Shown: positions 16,635 through 25,280 of the stretch, in pieces
Position numbering within the stretch: the stretch's first letter is position 1
Layout of the letters: each line of letters starts with the position of its first letter
Made by a program: the position numbers and the translations under genes
Notes under the pieces: model-generated
Database searches by the model: none
The model's input: the letters and a program-made list of their open reading frames with translations, nothing else
Told to the model about the DNA's origin: nothing
Origin: an uncultured Prevotellaceae bacterium
Lineage (GTDB): Bacteria > Bacteroidota > Bacteroidia > Bacteroidales > Bacteroidaceae
Direction: 5' to 3'
DNA length: 64,000 nt
Assembly (NCBI GenBank): GCA_947168395.1
Contig: CAMVLT010000005.1
Location: 82,039-146,038, forward strand

Positions 16635-18059
16635 ATGACCAACTTCCGTTGGGTGATTTGCGGACTGCTGTTCCTGGCAACTACCGTCAACTACATGGAC
16701 CGTCAGGTCTTGTCGCTTACCTGGAAAGACTTCATCTCTCCTGAGTTCCACTGGACCGATGCCGACTACGGCTTCATCACCGGTATGTTCTCACTCTTCT
16801 ATGCCATCGCCAACCTCTTCTCGGGAAAGTTCATCGACTGGATGGGCACCAAGTGGGGCTATCTCATCGCCATCTTCGTATGGTCTACAGGTGCCGTGAT
16901 GCACGCTGGTTGCGGATGGGTCGCCATGCAGTACGAGGGCTACAGCTCCATAGCCGAGTTAGGCCAGCTGACGGGCGACGCAGCCGTGGCCATCGCCACC
17001 GTCTCCGTCTATCTGTTCCTGGCATGCCGCATGATCCTCGCTGTCGGTGAGGCCGGCAACTTCCCTGCCGCCATCAAGGCTACCGCCGAGTACTTCCCCA
17101 AGAAGGACCGCGCCTTCTCCACCTCTATCTTCAACAGCGGCGCTTCCGTCGGTGCCCTCGCTGCTCCCGCCACCATCCCCCTCTTGGCCCGTGCCTGGGG
17201 ATGGGAGATGGCCTTCATCATCATCGGTGTGCTCGGCTACGTCTGGATGGGCCTGTGGATGTGGTTCTACGAAAAGCCACGCCAGAACAAGCGCGTCAAC
17301 CAGGCCGAGCTGAACTACATCGAGCAGGACAACGACCTGGCCGAGGTGCAGGACCGCACTGCCGAGAAAGTAGAAAAGACCATTCCCTTCTTCCAGTGCT
17401 TCACCTTCCGTCAGACGTGGGCCTTCCTCGTGGGCAAGTTCATGACCGACGGCGTGTGGTGGTTCTTCCTCTTCTGGGCACCCGCCTATTTCTCCGATCA
17501 GTATGGCTATACCTCCGACTCCACGATGGGTATCCTGCTCATCTTCACGCTCTACCTCATCGTCACCGTCCTCTCCATCGGTGGTGGCTACCTGCCCAAG
17601 TATTTCGTTGAAAAGCGTGGCATGAATCCCTACTTGGGACGTATGCGTGCCATGCTCATCTTCGCCTGCTTCCCCGTCCTCGGACTCCTGGCACAGCCCC
17701 TCGGCACCTTGAGTGCCTGGTGGCCCGCCATCCTCATCGGTCTGCTCGGTGCCGGGCATCAGGCGTGGTCAGCCAACCTCTTCTCGACTATCGGCGACAT
17801 GTTCCCCAAGTCCACCATCGGCACCATCGTCGGCCTTGGCACGATGACAGGCGGCTTCGGCTCTATGGCCATCAACATGGGGTCCGGTGAGTTCTTCACC
17901 TGGGCTGCCGCTCAGGGCAGTGCCTTCTCCTTCTTCGGTTTCGAAGGAAAGCCTGCTGCCTACATGGTAGTGTTCTGCATCTGTGCCGTAGCCTACCTTA
18001 TCGGCTGGGTCATCATGAAGACCCTCGTCCCGAAGTACAAGCCCATTGTAGTGGGGTAA
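16635..18059 (+). CDS. MFS hexuronate transporter (ExuT-like)
   Basis: About 474 residues with 12 predicted helices. The N terminus MTNFRWVICGLLFLATTVNYMDRQ is the anion:cation symporter signature of ExuT/GudP carriers, and AVGEAGNFPAAIKATAEYFP is the second family block. These carriers import glucuronate, galacturonate or related sugar acids with protons across the inner membrane. I chose ATG 16635 because the family starts a few residues before RW; ATG 16611 is possible. ATG 16548 would add a translated G-rich repeat and is less likely. With kduI and the GatC-like gene it forms a uronate uptake and conversion set. A strong terminator follows at 18061. Confidence 0.88.
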   Translation: MTNFRWVICGLLFLATTVNYMDRQVLSLTWKDFISPEFHWTDADYGFITGMFSLFYAIANLFSGKFIDWMGTKWGYLIAIFVWSTGAVMHAGCGWVAMQYEGYSSIAELGQLTGDAAVAIATVSVYLFLACRMILAVGEAGNFPAAIKATAEYFPKKDRAFSTSIFNSGASVGALAAPATIPLLARAWGWEMAFIIIGVLGYVWMGLWMWFYEKPRQNKRVNQAELNYIEQDNDLAEVQDRTAEKVEKTIPFFQCFTFRQTWAFLVGKFMTDGVWWFFLFWAPAYFSDQYGYTSDSTMGILLIFTLYLIVTVLSIGGGYLPKYFVEKRGMNPYLGRMRAMLIFACFPVLGLLAQPLGTLSAWWPAILIGLLGAGHQAWSANLFSTIGDMFPKSTIGTIVGLGTMTGGFGSMAINMGSGEFFTWAAAQGSAFSFFGFEGKPAAYMVVFCICAVAYLIGWVIMKTLVPKYKPIVVG

Positions 18060-18060
18060 T

Positions 18061-18117
18061 CCACAAAACCAAAAGCGGCCCGCATTTACAAAATGCGGGC
18101 CGCTTTTGGTTTTGTGG
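18061..18117. terminator. Bidirectional terminator, 27-bp perfect stem
   Basis: The arms 18061-18087 and 18091-18117 are perfectly complementary across a 3-nt loop (aca). The GC core gcggcccgc is flanked by AAAACC/GGTTTT tracts, so T-rich stretches follow on both strands. It sits 2 bp after the ExuT-like gene and 6 bp before the end of the convergent phosphatase gene. Confidence 0.9.
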
Positions 18118-18122
18118 GAACA

Positions 18123-19463
18123 CTAATCAGCGTTCTCGAAATTGCGGATTTTGCCGAGATAATACTGGCGGACGTCAGCCCAGCGGTAGTAGGGACCTGT
18201 GATGGGTTGGCCAGGCATGGTCACCTCGCGCTCGTTGAGCAGTGCCTTAACCAGGATGTCGCCCTCCTTGCCTTTCTTCGGACGGTAGAAGATGAGCTGC
18301 ACGTTGCAGGCCATGGGGAAGATGCGGTAGTTGCGCCATACGTTGTCGAGCGTGTCGAGGTTCTCGACCTTGGCACCACACTGGCCTAACTCCAAGAGGC
18401 AGGCAAGGGGCATGACGCACACCTCGTGGCCGAAGCGGAGCGTGGCCTGGGGAGTCTTAGCAGTCGGGGATTGCAAATCCCCTCCAACTGATTGCAAATC
18501 CCCTCCAACTGAGAGAGGCACGATGGTGTCGGTAGTCTCGATGATGTTCTTCAGCAGGTTGAGCTGGCTGAAGGGCATGACGCTGCCCGTCTGGGGGGCT
18601 GGTCCGTAGTCGAGGTACCACCCGATGTTGCGCTGCTTCCACTGGTTGTACACCTCATCATCGGTGAAGAGCGAGTACAGCTCAATGTCGGTGTCGTGGC
18701 TCTGCATGTTGGCAGCCACCTCGAAGAGCTGGCGCATGAGTGCCCCGGCGCGGATTTCGTCGTAGACATACTGCTGGTCGTTGAACAGCACCTTCATCAG
18801 ACGTTCGGGGTTGGTCAGCTTCTTGTTGTACTCGTTGCGCAGTTTACTGGCGCTGCGTCCCTTCTTGCGAACCTCACCTTCCCAGGGCTGGTTGAGGTAA
18901 TACTGGAACGACTCGCTGACGTCGTTGCGGATACGGGCGGTGGGATTGGCGGCTGCCAGTTCCTCGCACTCGGCTTCCATTGACAGGATGCAGCGGATGA
19001 CGACAGTGGAGCGGGCATCGATGGGTACGTTCTTGGCCTTGAAGATTTCGGGGAAGTTCTTGGCCATGCGGCTGCCGATGCCGTGGTGCTGGCGCTCGCC
19101 AACAGTGGTGAGCTCGCCCAGACGCTTGATGGTGGTGGGATAGAAAGCTTCCAATTTCTGCAGCACGGCTTTTCCCTCGGGGGTCAGTTTGCCAGCTGCA
19201 TCAGCGTCGCGCATGGTGTTCAGCGGACTGGTGTAGTCGCCTTCACTGATGAGCCAGCGCGAGCCGTGACGACCGTAGTGGCTCATGTAGAACGGCTCGT
19301 AGTCCTTGGGGGCTGCTGTGAGCGGTGCGGAGGGCAGATAGCGGTCGTAGTCAAGGTAGTTGGAGCCAGAGAGGTAACGGTTGGCTTTGATTTCCTCTTG
19401 GGCGGTTTGGGCTGCAGCAGTGCCGCAGCACAGCAGACAGAGGGCGATTACAGATGTTCTCAT
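18123..19463 (-). CDS. Exported histidine acid phosphatase / MINPP-like phytase
   Basis: About 446 residues. I chose ATG 19463 because it gives the signal peptide MRTSVIALCLLCCGTAAAQT and overlaps the upstream gene as ATGA. The phosphate pocket is YGRHGSRW with R65 and nucleophile H66. The distal LRFGHEVCVMPL fits the HE-type proton donor block of multiple inositol polyphosphate phosphatases rather than the HD of classical acid phosphatases. It probably removes phosphate from organic esters such as phytate in the periplasm or outside the cell. Residues encoded by 18469-18510 are a tandem duplication (SVGGDLQ twice) made by a repeat insertion. Translation is likely coupled to the C1 peptidase gene. 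Confidence 0.85.
   Translation of the reverse strand: MRTSVIALCLLCCGTAAAQTAQEEIKANRYLSGSNYLDYDRYLPSAPLTAAPKDYEPFYMSHYGRHGSRWLISEGDYTSPLNTMRDADAAGKLTPEGKAVLQKLEAFYPTTIKRLGELTTVGERQHHGIGSRMAKNFPEIFKAKNVPIDARSTVVIRCILSMEAECEELAAANPTARIRNDVSESFQYYLNQPWEGEVRKKGRSASKLRNEYNKKLTNPERLMKVLFNDQQYVYDEIRAGALMRQLFEVAANMQSHDTDIELYSLFTDDEVYNQWKQRNIGWYLDYGPAPQTGSVMPFSQLNLLKNIIETTDTIVPLSVGGDLQSVGGDLQSPTAKTPQATLRFGHEVCVMPLACLLELGQCGAKVENLDTLDNVWRNYRIFPMACNVQLIFYRPKKGKEGDILVKALLNEREVTMPGQPITGPYYRWADVRQYYLGKIRNFENAD
18466..18510. repeat. 21-bp tandem duplication with palindromic core
   Basis: Two identical 21-bp units starting gattgcaaatcc (18469-18489 and 18490-18510) lie in frame in the phosphatase gene. The first overlaps the 17-bp palindrome ggggattgcaaatcccc (18466-18482). 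On the minus strand it encodes SVGGDLQ twice. Confidence 0.85.
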
Positions 19464-20665
19464 AGTCCTAATTTCTTGCGGATGTTGGCGGGGATGGCGT
19501 TCTTGTTGATGAGGAAGTCCATGGTGTTGGCGGCGATGAAGGTCTTGGTCATGTACCATGTGCCTTTAAATTCGCCCGTCTCGCCCCATGAGTTCTTTAC
19601 CATGTAATACTCCTTGCCGGCCTGGTCCTTGGCCACGCCGTAGATGAGCATGCCGTGGTCGTCGGTCAGTTCCCAGTTGTCGAAGCGCTCCTGGCGCATC
19701 TCCTGAGTGGCAGTCACCTCGGGAACCTTGTAGCCTAAGGAGTCGATGATGCTGCGACGCTTCTCGGCGGTGAGTTTCAGCCATCTGGCCATGTCGCTGC
19801 CTGCGAGGCTCTCGGTCTTCTTGGTGTCGACGGCGTAGGCCAGTCCCTGACGGGTGAAGCCAGGCTCGCTGACATCGCCGCCCCAAGCTACGGTATAGCC
19901 TTGCTCAATGGCATTGTCGATGACCTGCATCATCTCTTCCATCGGCAGGTTGTAGCTCAGCGGGAAACGCCAGTTGTCCTGCACCTCGACAGCAAAAGCC
20001 GTGTAGAAGGGGTGATGGGTATAACTGGTGACAGAGACATAGTCGTCGAGGTTGATGCCGAGTGATTTGACGAACGACTTCGGAGTGTACTCCTTGCCCT
20101 CGAAGGTGAACTTCTCCGGGCACTTGCCGAGGTAGGCATCGAGGATGCCCTGCAGGCCGACCTTCCACTGGTTGGAAATCTTCTTAGCGTCGCTCTTGGC
20201 AATGGCTGCCACGTAAGGCTCCAGCAGAGAGAAGAACTCGTTGAAGTTGTTCAGTGAGTCGCCGTACAGCGAGCCAGGGAAGGGCATGGCATCCTCAGGG
20301 CAGATACCGTGGGTCTTGAGTGTGGCCAGCACGTCTTCGGAGGAGCCACCTTGTGCAAACTGGCAGTCACCGTGGTAGCGTACCACCTGGATGGCGCGCT
20401 CCAAATAGGTCTTGTTGGCTACGAACGATTCGCAGAGGTCGTAGGTCTTGCCGGTGGCCTTCAGAATTTCGGCCTCGAAGAACGAGAGGGTGGAGTAGTC
20501 CCAGCAGGTGCCAGAACGGTTCTGGTCCTTAACGGAGGTGATGGGGTTCTCCTTGATGGTGGTAAATACTGGCTTGTTCTGGTCTTTGGCAGGAGCCTTC
20601 TTCTTGGCTGCGCTGGCACTGACGGCCACCATAGCCATGAGTGCGAAAGTTAGAATCTTTTTCAT
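19460..20665 (-). CDS. Exported C1-family cysteine peptidase (bleomycin hydrolase / PepC-like)
   Basis: 401 residues. The signal peptide MKKILTFALMAMVAVSASAA is followed by a papain-fold C1B peptidase. The catalytic residues are Q48 and C54 in DQNRSGTCW, H337 in DDHGMLIYG and N358 in VKNSWGE. PepC enzymes are normally cytoplasmic hexameric aminopeptidases; the leader here predicts a periplasmic version, as is usual in Bacteroidales. The Xaa-Pro aminopeptidase gene lies 29 bp upstream and the phosphatase gene overlaps its stop by 4 bp. This suggests an operon for extracytoplasmic peptide and phosphate scavenging. I see no TAnnTTTG directly before it. Confidence 0.93.
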   Translation of the reverse strand: MKKILTFALMAMVAVSASAAKKKAPAKDQNKPVFTTIKENPITSVKDQNRSGTCWDYSTLSFFEAEILKATGKTYDLCESFVANKTYLERAIQVVRYHGDCQFAQGGSSEDVLATLKTHGICPEDAMPFPGSLYGDSLNNFNEFFSLLEPYVAAIAKSDAKKISNQWKVGLQGILDAYLGKCPEKFTFEGKEYTPKSFVKSLGINLDDYVSVTSYTHHPFYTAFAVEVQDNWRFPLSYNLPMEEMMQVIDNAIEQGYTVAWGGDVSEPGFTRQGLAYAVDTKKTESLAGSDMARWLKLTAEKRRSIIDSLGYKVPEVTATQEMRQERFDNWELTDDHGMLIYGVAKDQAGKEYYMVKNSWGETGEFKGTWYMTKTFIAANTMDFLINKNAIPANIRKKLGL

Positions 20666-20694
20666 TGTTATTGTTTTTTGACGTTATGACGTTA

Positions 20695-22098
20695 TTACGA
20701 GTTGTTGTTGGCCATAAAGGCTTCAAGTTCGGCGGGGTGGTAGGGTATACGCTTCGAGCCGAGGAAACGGCAGCCATCGTTGGTGATTAGCAGGTCGTCC
20801 TCGATGCGGATGCCACCGAAATCCTTGTAGGTGTCGAGCTTGTCGAAGCACAGGAACTCGGCACAGTGGCCTTCATTGCGCCACAGGTCGATGAGGTGGG
20901 GGATGAAGTAGATGCCCGGCTCGTCGGTAACCACGAACCCCGGCTCTAACTTGCGGCCCATGCGCAGACAGTTGGTGCCGAACTGCTCGAGGTTGGGACG
21001 TGTCTCGTCGTCGAAGCCGACGTAGATTTGTCCGAGTCCTTCCATGTCGTGAACGTCCATACCCATCATGTGACCCAGTCCGTGGGGCAGGAACATGGCG
21101 TGGGCTCCAGCGCGGACGGCCTCTTCCGTGTCGCCCTTCATGAGTCCCAACTCCTTCAGCCGTTCTGTCATCAGCCGACAGACCGCGAAATGGACGTCCT
21201 GATACTTCACCCCAGGTTTTGCCACCTCGAGGACGTAGTCGTGGCACTGTTCGACGATGCTGTAGATTTCCTGTTGCCGCTGCGTGAACTTGCCGTTGAC
21301 AGGCATGGTGCGGGTATGATCGGAGCAATAGTCGTTGAGTTCGCATCCCGCATCGCAGAGCACGAGACGTCCGTCCTCAAGTGGAGCGTCGGAAGGTGAG
21401 CCGTGCATAATCTCGCCATGCTGGGAGAAGATGGTGCCGAAGCTGTTGCCCTGTGCCAAAGAGCGGGCGATGCCGTCGACCTGTCCGCCAACAAAGCGCT
21501 CGGTCACACCGGGCCGGATAAGCAGCTGAGCCGTGGTGTGCATGACGTAGCCCACGTCGCAGGCTGCCTCGATGTAGGCTATCTCCTCGGCGCTCTTTGT
21601 GGCACGCATTTTCACCACAGCCTTGATGAGGGGCAGAGAAGCCGCTTCTTTCTGCTTGGAGGGGTGGATGCCCGTCAGGTCCATGATTTGGATTTTGGTG
21701 TCGTAGCGGTAGGGCGGCAGGAAATGGATGCGCCTGTTTGTTGCTGTGGCACAGCAACATACTTGACGGAGTTGGGACATAGGGGCTGTCTTGGTGATGC
21801 CCACCTCAGCGGCCAGGTCGGCCACGCTGGGGACGAAGCCCATCCAGACAATGTCCTCGATGTCGATGTCGTCGCCGATAAGGATGTCTTCGTCGTTATC
21901 GATGTCGATGATGCCCACCAGTCCGTCGCGGTGCTGTCCGAAGTAGTAGAGGAACGACGAATCCTGACGGAACGGAGCGTACCCGTTAGCCGGATAGTTG
22001 GCTGGCGACTCATTGTTGCCGAAGAGGACGATGACGCCCTCTCCAACCAGTTTCTTCAGTTCGGCTCGCCGCCGAATGTAGGTCTCTTTGCTGAACAT
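20695..22098 (-). CDS. pepP: Xaa-Pro aminopeptidase (M24B)
   Basis: 467 residues with an N-terminal creatinase-like domain (about 1-180) and a C-terminal pita-bread M24 domain. The dinuclear metal ligands are recognisable: the aspartates in CDAGCELNDYCSDHTRT, the histidine in LPHGLGHMMGMDVHD, and the glutamates in TDEPGIYF and GGIRIEDDLLI. The enzyme removes N-terminal residues before proline. No signal peptide is visible, so it is cytoplasmic. It lies 21 bp after glmM on the minus strand and just before the exported C1 peptidase, consistent with a peptide degradation role. Confidence 0.95.
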   Translation of the reverse strand: MFSKETYIRRRAELKKLVGEGVIVLFGNNESPANYPANGYAPFRQDSSFLYYFGQHRDGLVGIIDIDNDEDILIGDDIDIEDIVWMGFVPSVADLAAEVGITKTAPMSQLRQVCCCATATNRRIHFLPPYRYDTKIQIMDLTGIHPSKQKEAASLPLIKAVVKMRATKSAEEIAYIEAACDVGYVMHTTAQLLIRPGVTERFVGGQVDGIARSLAQGNSFGTIFSQHGEIMHGSPSDAPLEDGRLVLCDAGCELNDYCSDHTRTMPVNGKFTQRQQEIYSIVEQCHDYVLEVAKPGVKYQDVHFAVCRLMTERLKELGLMKGDTEEAVRAGAHAMFLPHGLGHMMGMDVHDMEGLGQIYVGFDDETRPNLEQFGTNCLRMGRKLEPGFVVTDEPGIYFIPHLIDLWRNEGHCAEFLCFDKLDTYKDFGGIRIEDDLLITNDGCRFLGSKRIPYHPAELEAFMANNNS

Positions 22099-22119
22099 TC
22101 AGGTAGTGCTTTTTATAGT

Positions 22120-23535
22120 TTAACGGTTGTTGTCGTAGACCACTTTCATCAGTTTCTTTCCCAGCTCATCGGCCTCGGCCATGGTCTGCGCCTCGCTATA
22201 GACACGGATGATAGGCTCAGTGTTCGACTTGCGCAGGTGTACCCAGCGGTCGGGGAAGTCAATCTTCACGCCGTCGATGTCGTTGACCTGGGCAGAAGGG
22301 TCGTGAGCGAACATCTCCTTCACGTTGGCCAGGATGGCGTCGATGTCGGTGTCGGGCGTCAGGTCGATGCGGTTCTTGGCTATCTGGTAGTCAGGGAATG
22401 TCTTTCTCAGTTCGGAGGCGGTGCAGCCCTTCTGTGCCAGCGATGACAGGAACAGGGCGATGCCCACGAGGGCGTCGCGGCCATAGTGGCTCTCAGGATA
22501 GATGACGCCGCCGTTGCCTTCGCCGCCAATGATGGCCCCCACCTCCTTCATCTTTGTCGTGACGTTGACCTCGCCCACTGCGGCAGCGGTATAATGTCCG
22601 CCGTGACGCTCTGTGATGTCTCTTAAAGCGCGTGTAGAGGAAAGGTTGCTTACGGTGTTCATTGAGCATTGACCGTTCTTGCCTTCGGTCGAGCAGACCG
22701 TTGAACATTGGGAGAGGACGTAGTCGGCTACGGATACCAGGGTGTACTCTTCGCCGAACATGGTGCCGTCCTCGCAGATGAAGGCCAGACGATCGACATC
22801 GGGGTCAACGACGATGCCCAGGTCGAAACCACCCTGACGCATGCGTTCCATGATGCCGCTGAGGTTCTTCTCTAACGGTTCGGGGTTATGGGCGAACTGG
22901 CCCGTACACTCACCGTTAAGTATTTCGTAGTCGACACCGAGGGCCTCGAAGAGCTGGGGCAGGATGATGCCGCCGACAGAGTTGATGGTATCGGCACAAA
23001 CACGGAACTTGCGCTTTCTGATGGCATCAACATCGGCCAGGCGCAGGTCGAGTACTGACTGCACATGACGCTGGTTCATGGTGTCGTCGTTGATGACGCG
23101 GCCCAGCTGCTCGACGGGGGCGTAGTCGAAGTCCTCAGCCTCGGCAATGCGCAGTACTTCGGCACCGTCGGCTGCTGTCAGGAACTCGCCTTCGCTGTTG
23201 AGCAGCTTCAGGGCGTTCCACTGTGTGGGGTTGTGTGAGGCTGTGATGATGATGCCACCGTCGGCCTCGTGCCAACGGACGGCCAGCTCTGTTGTGGGGG
23301 TGGTGGCCAGTCCGATGTCGATGACTTCGTAGCCCATGCCCACCAGTGTGCCACAGACGATGTCGCGTACCATAGGGCCTGAGATACGGCCGTCACGGCC
23401 CACCACGATTCTCTTGCCTTTAATAAATGTGGCGTATGCCGTTGTGAACTTTACGATGTCTAACGGGTTGAGCGTGTCACCCGTATGTCCGCCAATAGTG
23501 CCGCGGATGCCGGAAATGGATTTTATCAGGGTCAT
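22120..23535 (-). CDS. glmM: Phosphoglucosamine mutase (GlmM)
   Basis: 471 residues of the alpha-D-phosphohexomutase family. The phosphoserine is S100 in TASHNPTQWN, the magnesium loop is DPDVDR (D244, D246, D248), the sugar loop is GEGNGGVIYP, and the phosphate loop is RKSNTEPIIRVYSE. It converts glucosamine-6-phosphate to glucosamine-1-phosphate for UDP-GlcNAc synthesis. The S-H-N-P-T-Q-W-N active site fits the Bacteroidetes GlmM group, but phosphomannomutase activity cannot be excluded. Residues about 277-292 (CSTVCSTEGKNGQCSM) interrupt the usual approach to TVSNLSSTRAL and match a short repeat in the DNA. Confidence 0.9.
   Translation of the reverse strand: MTLIKSISGIRGTIGGHTGDTLNPLDIVKFTTAYATFIKGKRIVVGRDGRISGPMVRDIVCGTLVGMGYEVIDIGLATTPTTELAVRWHEADGGIIITASHNPTQWNALKLLNSEGEFLTAADGAEVLRIAEAEDFDYAPVEQLGRVINDDTMNQRHVQSVLDLRLADVDAIRKRKFRVCADTINSVGGIILPQLFEALGVDYEILNGECTGQFAHNPEPLEKNLSGIMERMRQGGFDLGIVVDPDVDRLAFICEDGTMFGEEYTLVSVADYVLSQCSTVCSTEGKNGQCSMNTVSNLSSTRALRDITERHGGHYTAAAVGEVNVTTKMKEVGAIIGGEGNGGVIYPESHYGRDALVGIALFLSSLAQKGCTASELRKTFPDYQIAKNRIDLTPDTDIDAILANVKEMFAHDPSAQVNDIDGVKIDFPDRWVHLRKSNTEPIIRVYSEAQTMAEADELGKKLMKVVYDNNR
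22650..22712. repeat. GTTCA/TTGAAC-type repeat insertion inside glmM
   Basis: The words gttcattgagcattgaccgt and agaccgttgaacattggg sit on either side of tcttgccttcggtcgagc. They encode the cysteine-rich stretch CSTVCSTEGKNGQCSM. Related words (gttgaacattgaacg) occur in the tamA gene near 28905. Confidence 0.45.
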
Positions 23536-23558
23536 GTTTAATTACGAATTAAGAAGTA

Positions 23559-24182
23559 TTATCGTCCTCTCTGGAAAGTGATGATGTAATAATAGGGTAT
23601 CACGTTGGCCTTGGCGTTGTTGGTCGTTCCCTGTGAGTGGGGTACGATGAGTTTTACCTTCGCTATCTCGTCGCCAGGCTTCATCTCCCTGCCTATGTTG
23701 ATGTATTGCAGGGGCACCAGCCAACCTTCAGGCACGCTGGCTCCGTACACGTCGTTCATCATTCCGCAGATAAAAGTGGCGCTGTAGGTGCTGCCCGACC
23801 GGGTAACGTTCATGATGTCGGGGTCGAAAGGCGCGTTGTACATATTGGTGTAGACCGTTGTGTCCTGAATGGACTTTTCCACAAAGCGGCAGATGACACT
23901 CAGCGTCTCGCCGTCCTTGATTTTCTCGCCGCAGCCCTGTCGCACTATCTGCATGTAGACACCGCTCTTGGTGAGATAGACGAACTGCTTGTCGCCAACG
24001 GTCTTTTCACCTTGTTCCTTGAACTGGTCTTCGCCGATGATGACGAAGCTGGAGTCAGAGATAAACCGCTCAATGTTGTCGCGCTCTTTTTCCTTCAATT
24101 CTCCGTAAGTCTCATAGTCATTGCAGGCTGCCATTCCGAGGAGGATTGACAGCAGGATGACTGAAAAAATGCTCTTTCTCAT
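23559..24182 (-). CDS. DUF4827 FKBP-like lipoprotein
   Basis: About 207 residues. The lipoprotein leader MRKSIFSVILLSILLGMAAC has its lipobox at LGMAAC. The body (SGVYMQIVRQGCGEKIKDGETLSVICRF, then YGASVPEGWLVPLQYINIGR) resembles FKBP-type prolyl isomerase folds, but the catalytic residues are not obviously kept. I chose ATG 24182 because the promoter element ends at 24206, which excludes the upstream start at 24206. Its neighbours are DHH phosphoesterase upstream and glmM 23 bp downstream. Function unknown; a periplasmic chaperone-like role is only a guess. Confidence 0.8.
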   Translation of the reverse strand: MRKSIFSVILLSILLGMAACNDYETYGELKEKERDNIERFISDSSFVIIGEDQFKEQGEKTVGDKQFVYLTKSGVYMQIVRQGCGEKIKDGETLSVICRFVEKSIQDTTVYTNMYNAPFDPDIMNVTRSGSTYSATFICGMMNDVYGASVPEGWLVPLQYINIGREMKPGDEIAKVKLIVPHSQGTTNNAKANVIPYYYIITFQRGR

Positions 24183-24205
24183 GTTGCTTGTTACTGTTTT
24201 GGGCA

Positions 24206-24213
24206 CAAAGTTA
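24206..24213 (-). promoter_or_regulatory. Promoter -7 element for DUF4827 gene
   Basis: Minus-strand TAACTTTG. The expected start near 24201 leaves a leader of about 19 nt. It may also drive glmM and pepP. Confidence 0.6.
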
Positions 24214-24245
24214 CGAAATATTCTGCAAACGGCGGCACGATTAGC

Positions 24246-25280
24246 CTACTTTAACAGGCTTTCATAGTGCAATATGGCCTGTTGAGTAACCTTGACGGCC
24301 TCGTCGATGGAGCAGTACAGCCGTCCGCCAGAAGCGTTGAGGTGACCACCGCCATTGAAGAACTCGGCCGCCATCTTGTTGCAGGGGAACTGGTCGACGC
24401 TGCGCAGCGATACCCATACGAGGTTGTCCTTCTCGCTGTCTTCACGCAGCGAGATGCTCAGTTTGAGGCCTTTAATCTGCAGGGGCATGTTGACAAGTCC
24501 CTCGGCATCGCCCTTGACAAAATGGAAGCGTCGCATGTCAGCGCGTCGCAGGACGTAATAGGAAGCATGTCGCTGGCTGTCGACCACCAGGCACTTCAGC
24601 ATGACGTAGCCCGTCAGCCGGAGCCGGTTCTCGGAGAAGTTGTGATAGACGTTGCGGTAGATACGGTCCTTGTTGATGCCTTTGGTGAGCAGTTGCGAGA
24701 TGATGTAGAAGATGGCAGGGTCGTTGGAGTTGAAGGTGAATCCACCCGTATCGGTCATCATGCCGCAATAGATGGGAGCGGCAAAGTGCTTTGTCTGCTT
24801 CTCAAAGCCACCCAACTGCCACACAATACGGAATATGAGCTCACTGGTGGACGACATGTCGGGATGGCTGATGGTGAGGACGGCAGGCACGTCAGGACCT
24901 AAGTGATGGTCGATGAGCACCCGCTGGGCTTTGGTGTTGAGTAAAGCATCCTGCATCTCGTCGACACGGCTTGGCACGTTGTAGTCCAGACAGAACACCA
25001 GGTCGGCGATGCTGAACAGCAGGTCGGCTTGCTCCTTGTGCTTGTCGTAGCGCAGTATTTTCTCGGTGTTGGGCATCCACAGCAGGTAGTCGGGAAACAG
25101 GTCGGGCACGATGACGGTAGGTTCCTTGCCCACTGTCCTGAGATACTCTGCCCACCCCAAGCTGGAGCCTATGGCATCGCCGTCAGCACTCTGATGGCAG
25201 GTGATGATGATGTTTTGGGCATCAGAAATCAGCTGGCCCAACTGAGCCAGCTGATTGTCAGTCAGTATGTTGATATTCAT
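24246..25280 (-). CDS. DHH-family phosphoesterase (NrnA-like)
   Basis: 344 residues. The DHH domain shows the metal motifs CHQSADGDAIGSS near 29-41, FCLDYN, and VLIDHHLGPD. The C-terminal DHHA1 domain ends with FFNGGGHLNASGGRLY. NrnA-like enzymes degrade short oligoribonucleotides and dephosphorylate pAp in the cytoplasm; a cyclic dinucleotide intermediate (pApA) is another known substrate in this family. The start codon abuts the stop of the nucleotidyltransferase gene with no gap, so the two are co-transcribed and probably coupled. Confidence 0.9.
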   Translation of the reverse strand: MNINILTDNQLAQLGQLISDAQNIIITCHQSADGDAIGSSLGWAEYLRTVGKEPTVIVPDLFPDYLLWMPNTEKILRYDKHKEQADLLFSIADLVFCLDYNVPSRVDEMQDALLNTKAQRVLIDHHLGPDVPAVLTISHPDMSSTSELIFRIVWQLGGFEKQTKHFAAPIYCGMMTDTGGFTFNSNDPAIFYIISQLLTKGINKDRIYRNVYHNFSENRLRLTGYVMLKCLVVDSQRHASYYVLRRADMRRFHFVKGDAEGLVNMPLQIKGLKLSISLREDSEKDNLVWVSLRSVDQFPCNKMAAEFFNGGGHLNASGGRLYCSIDEAVKVTQQAILHYESLLK

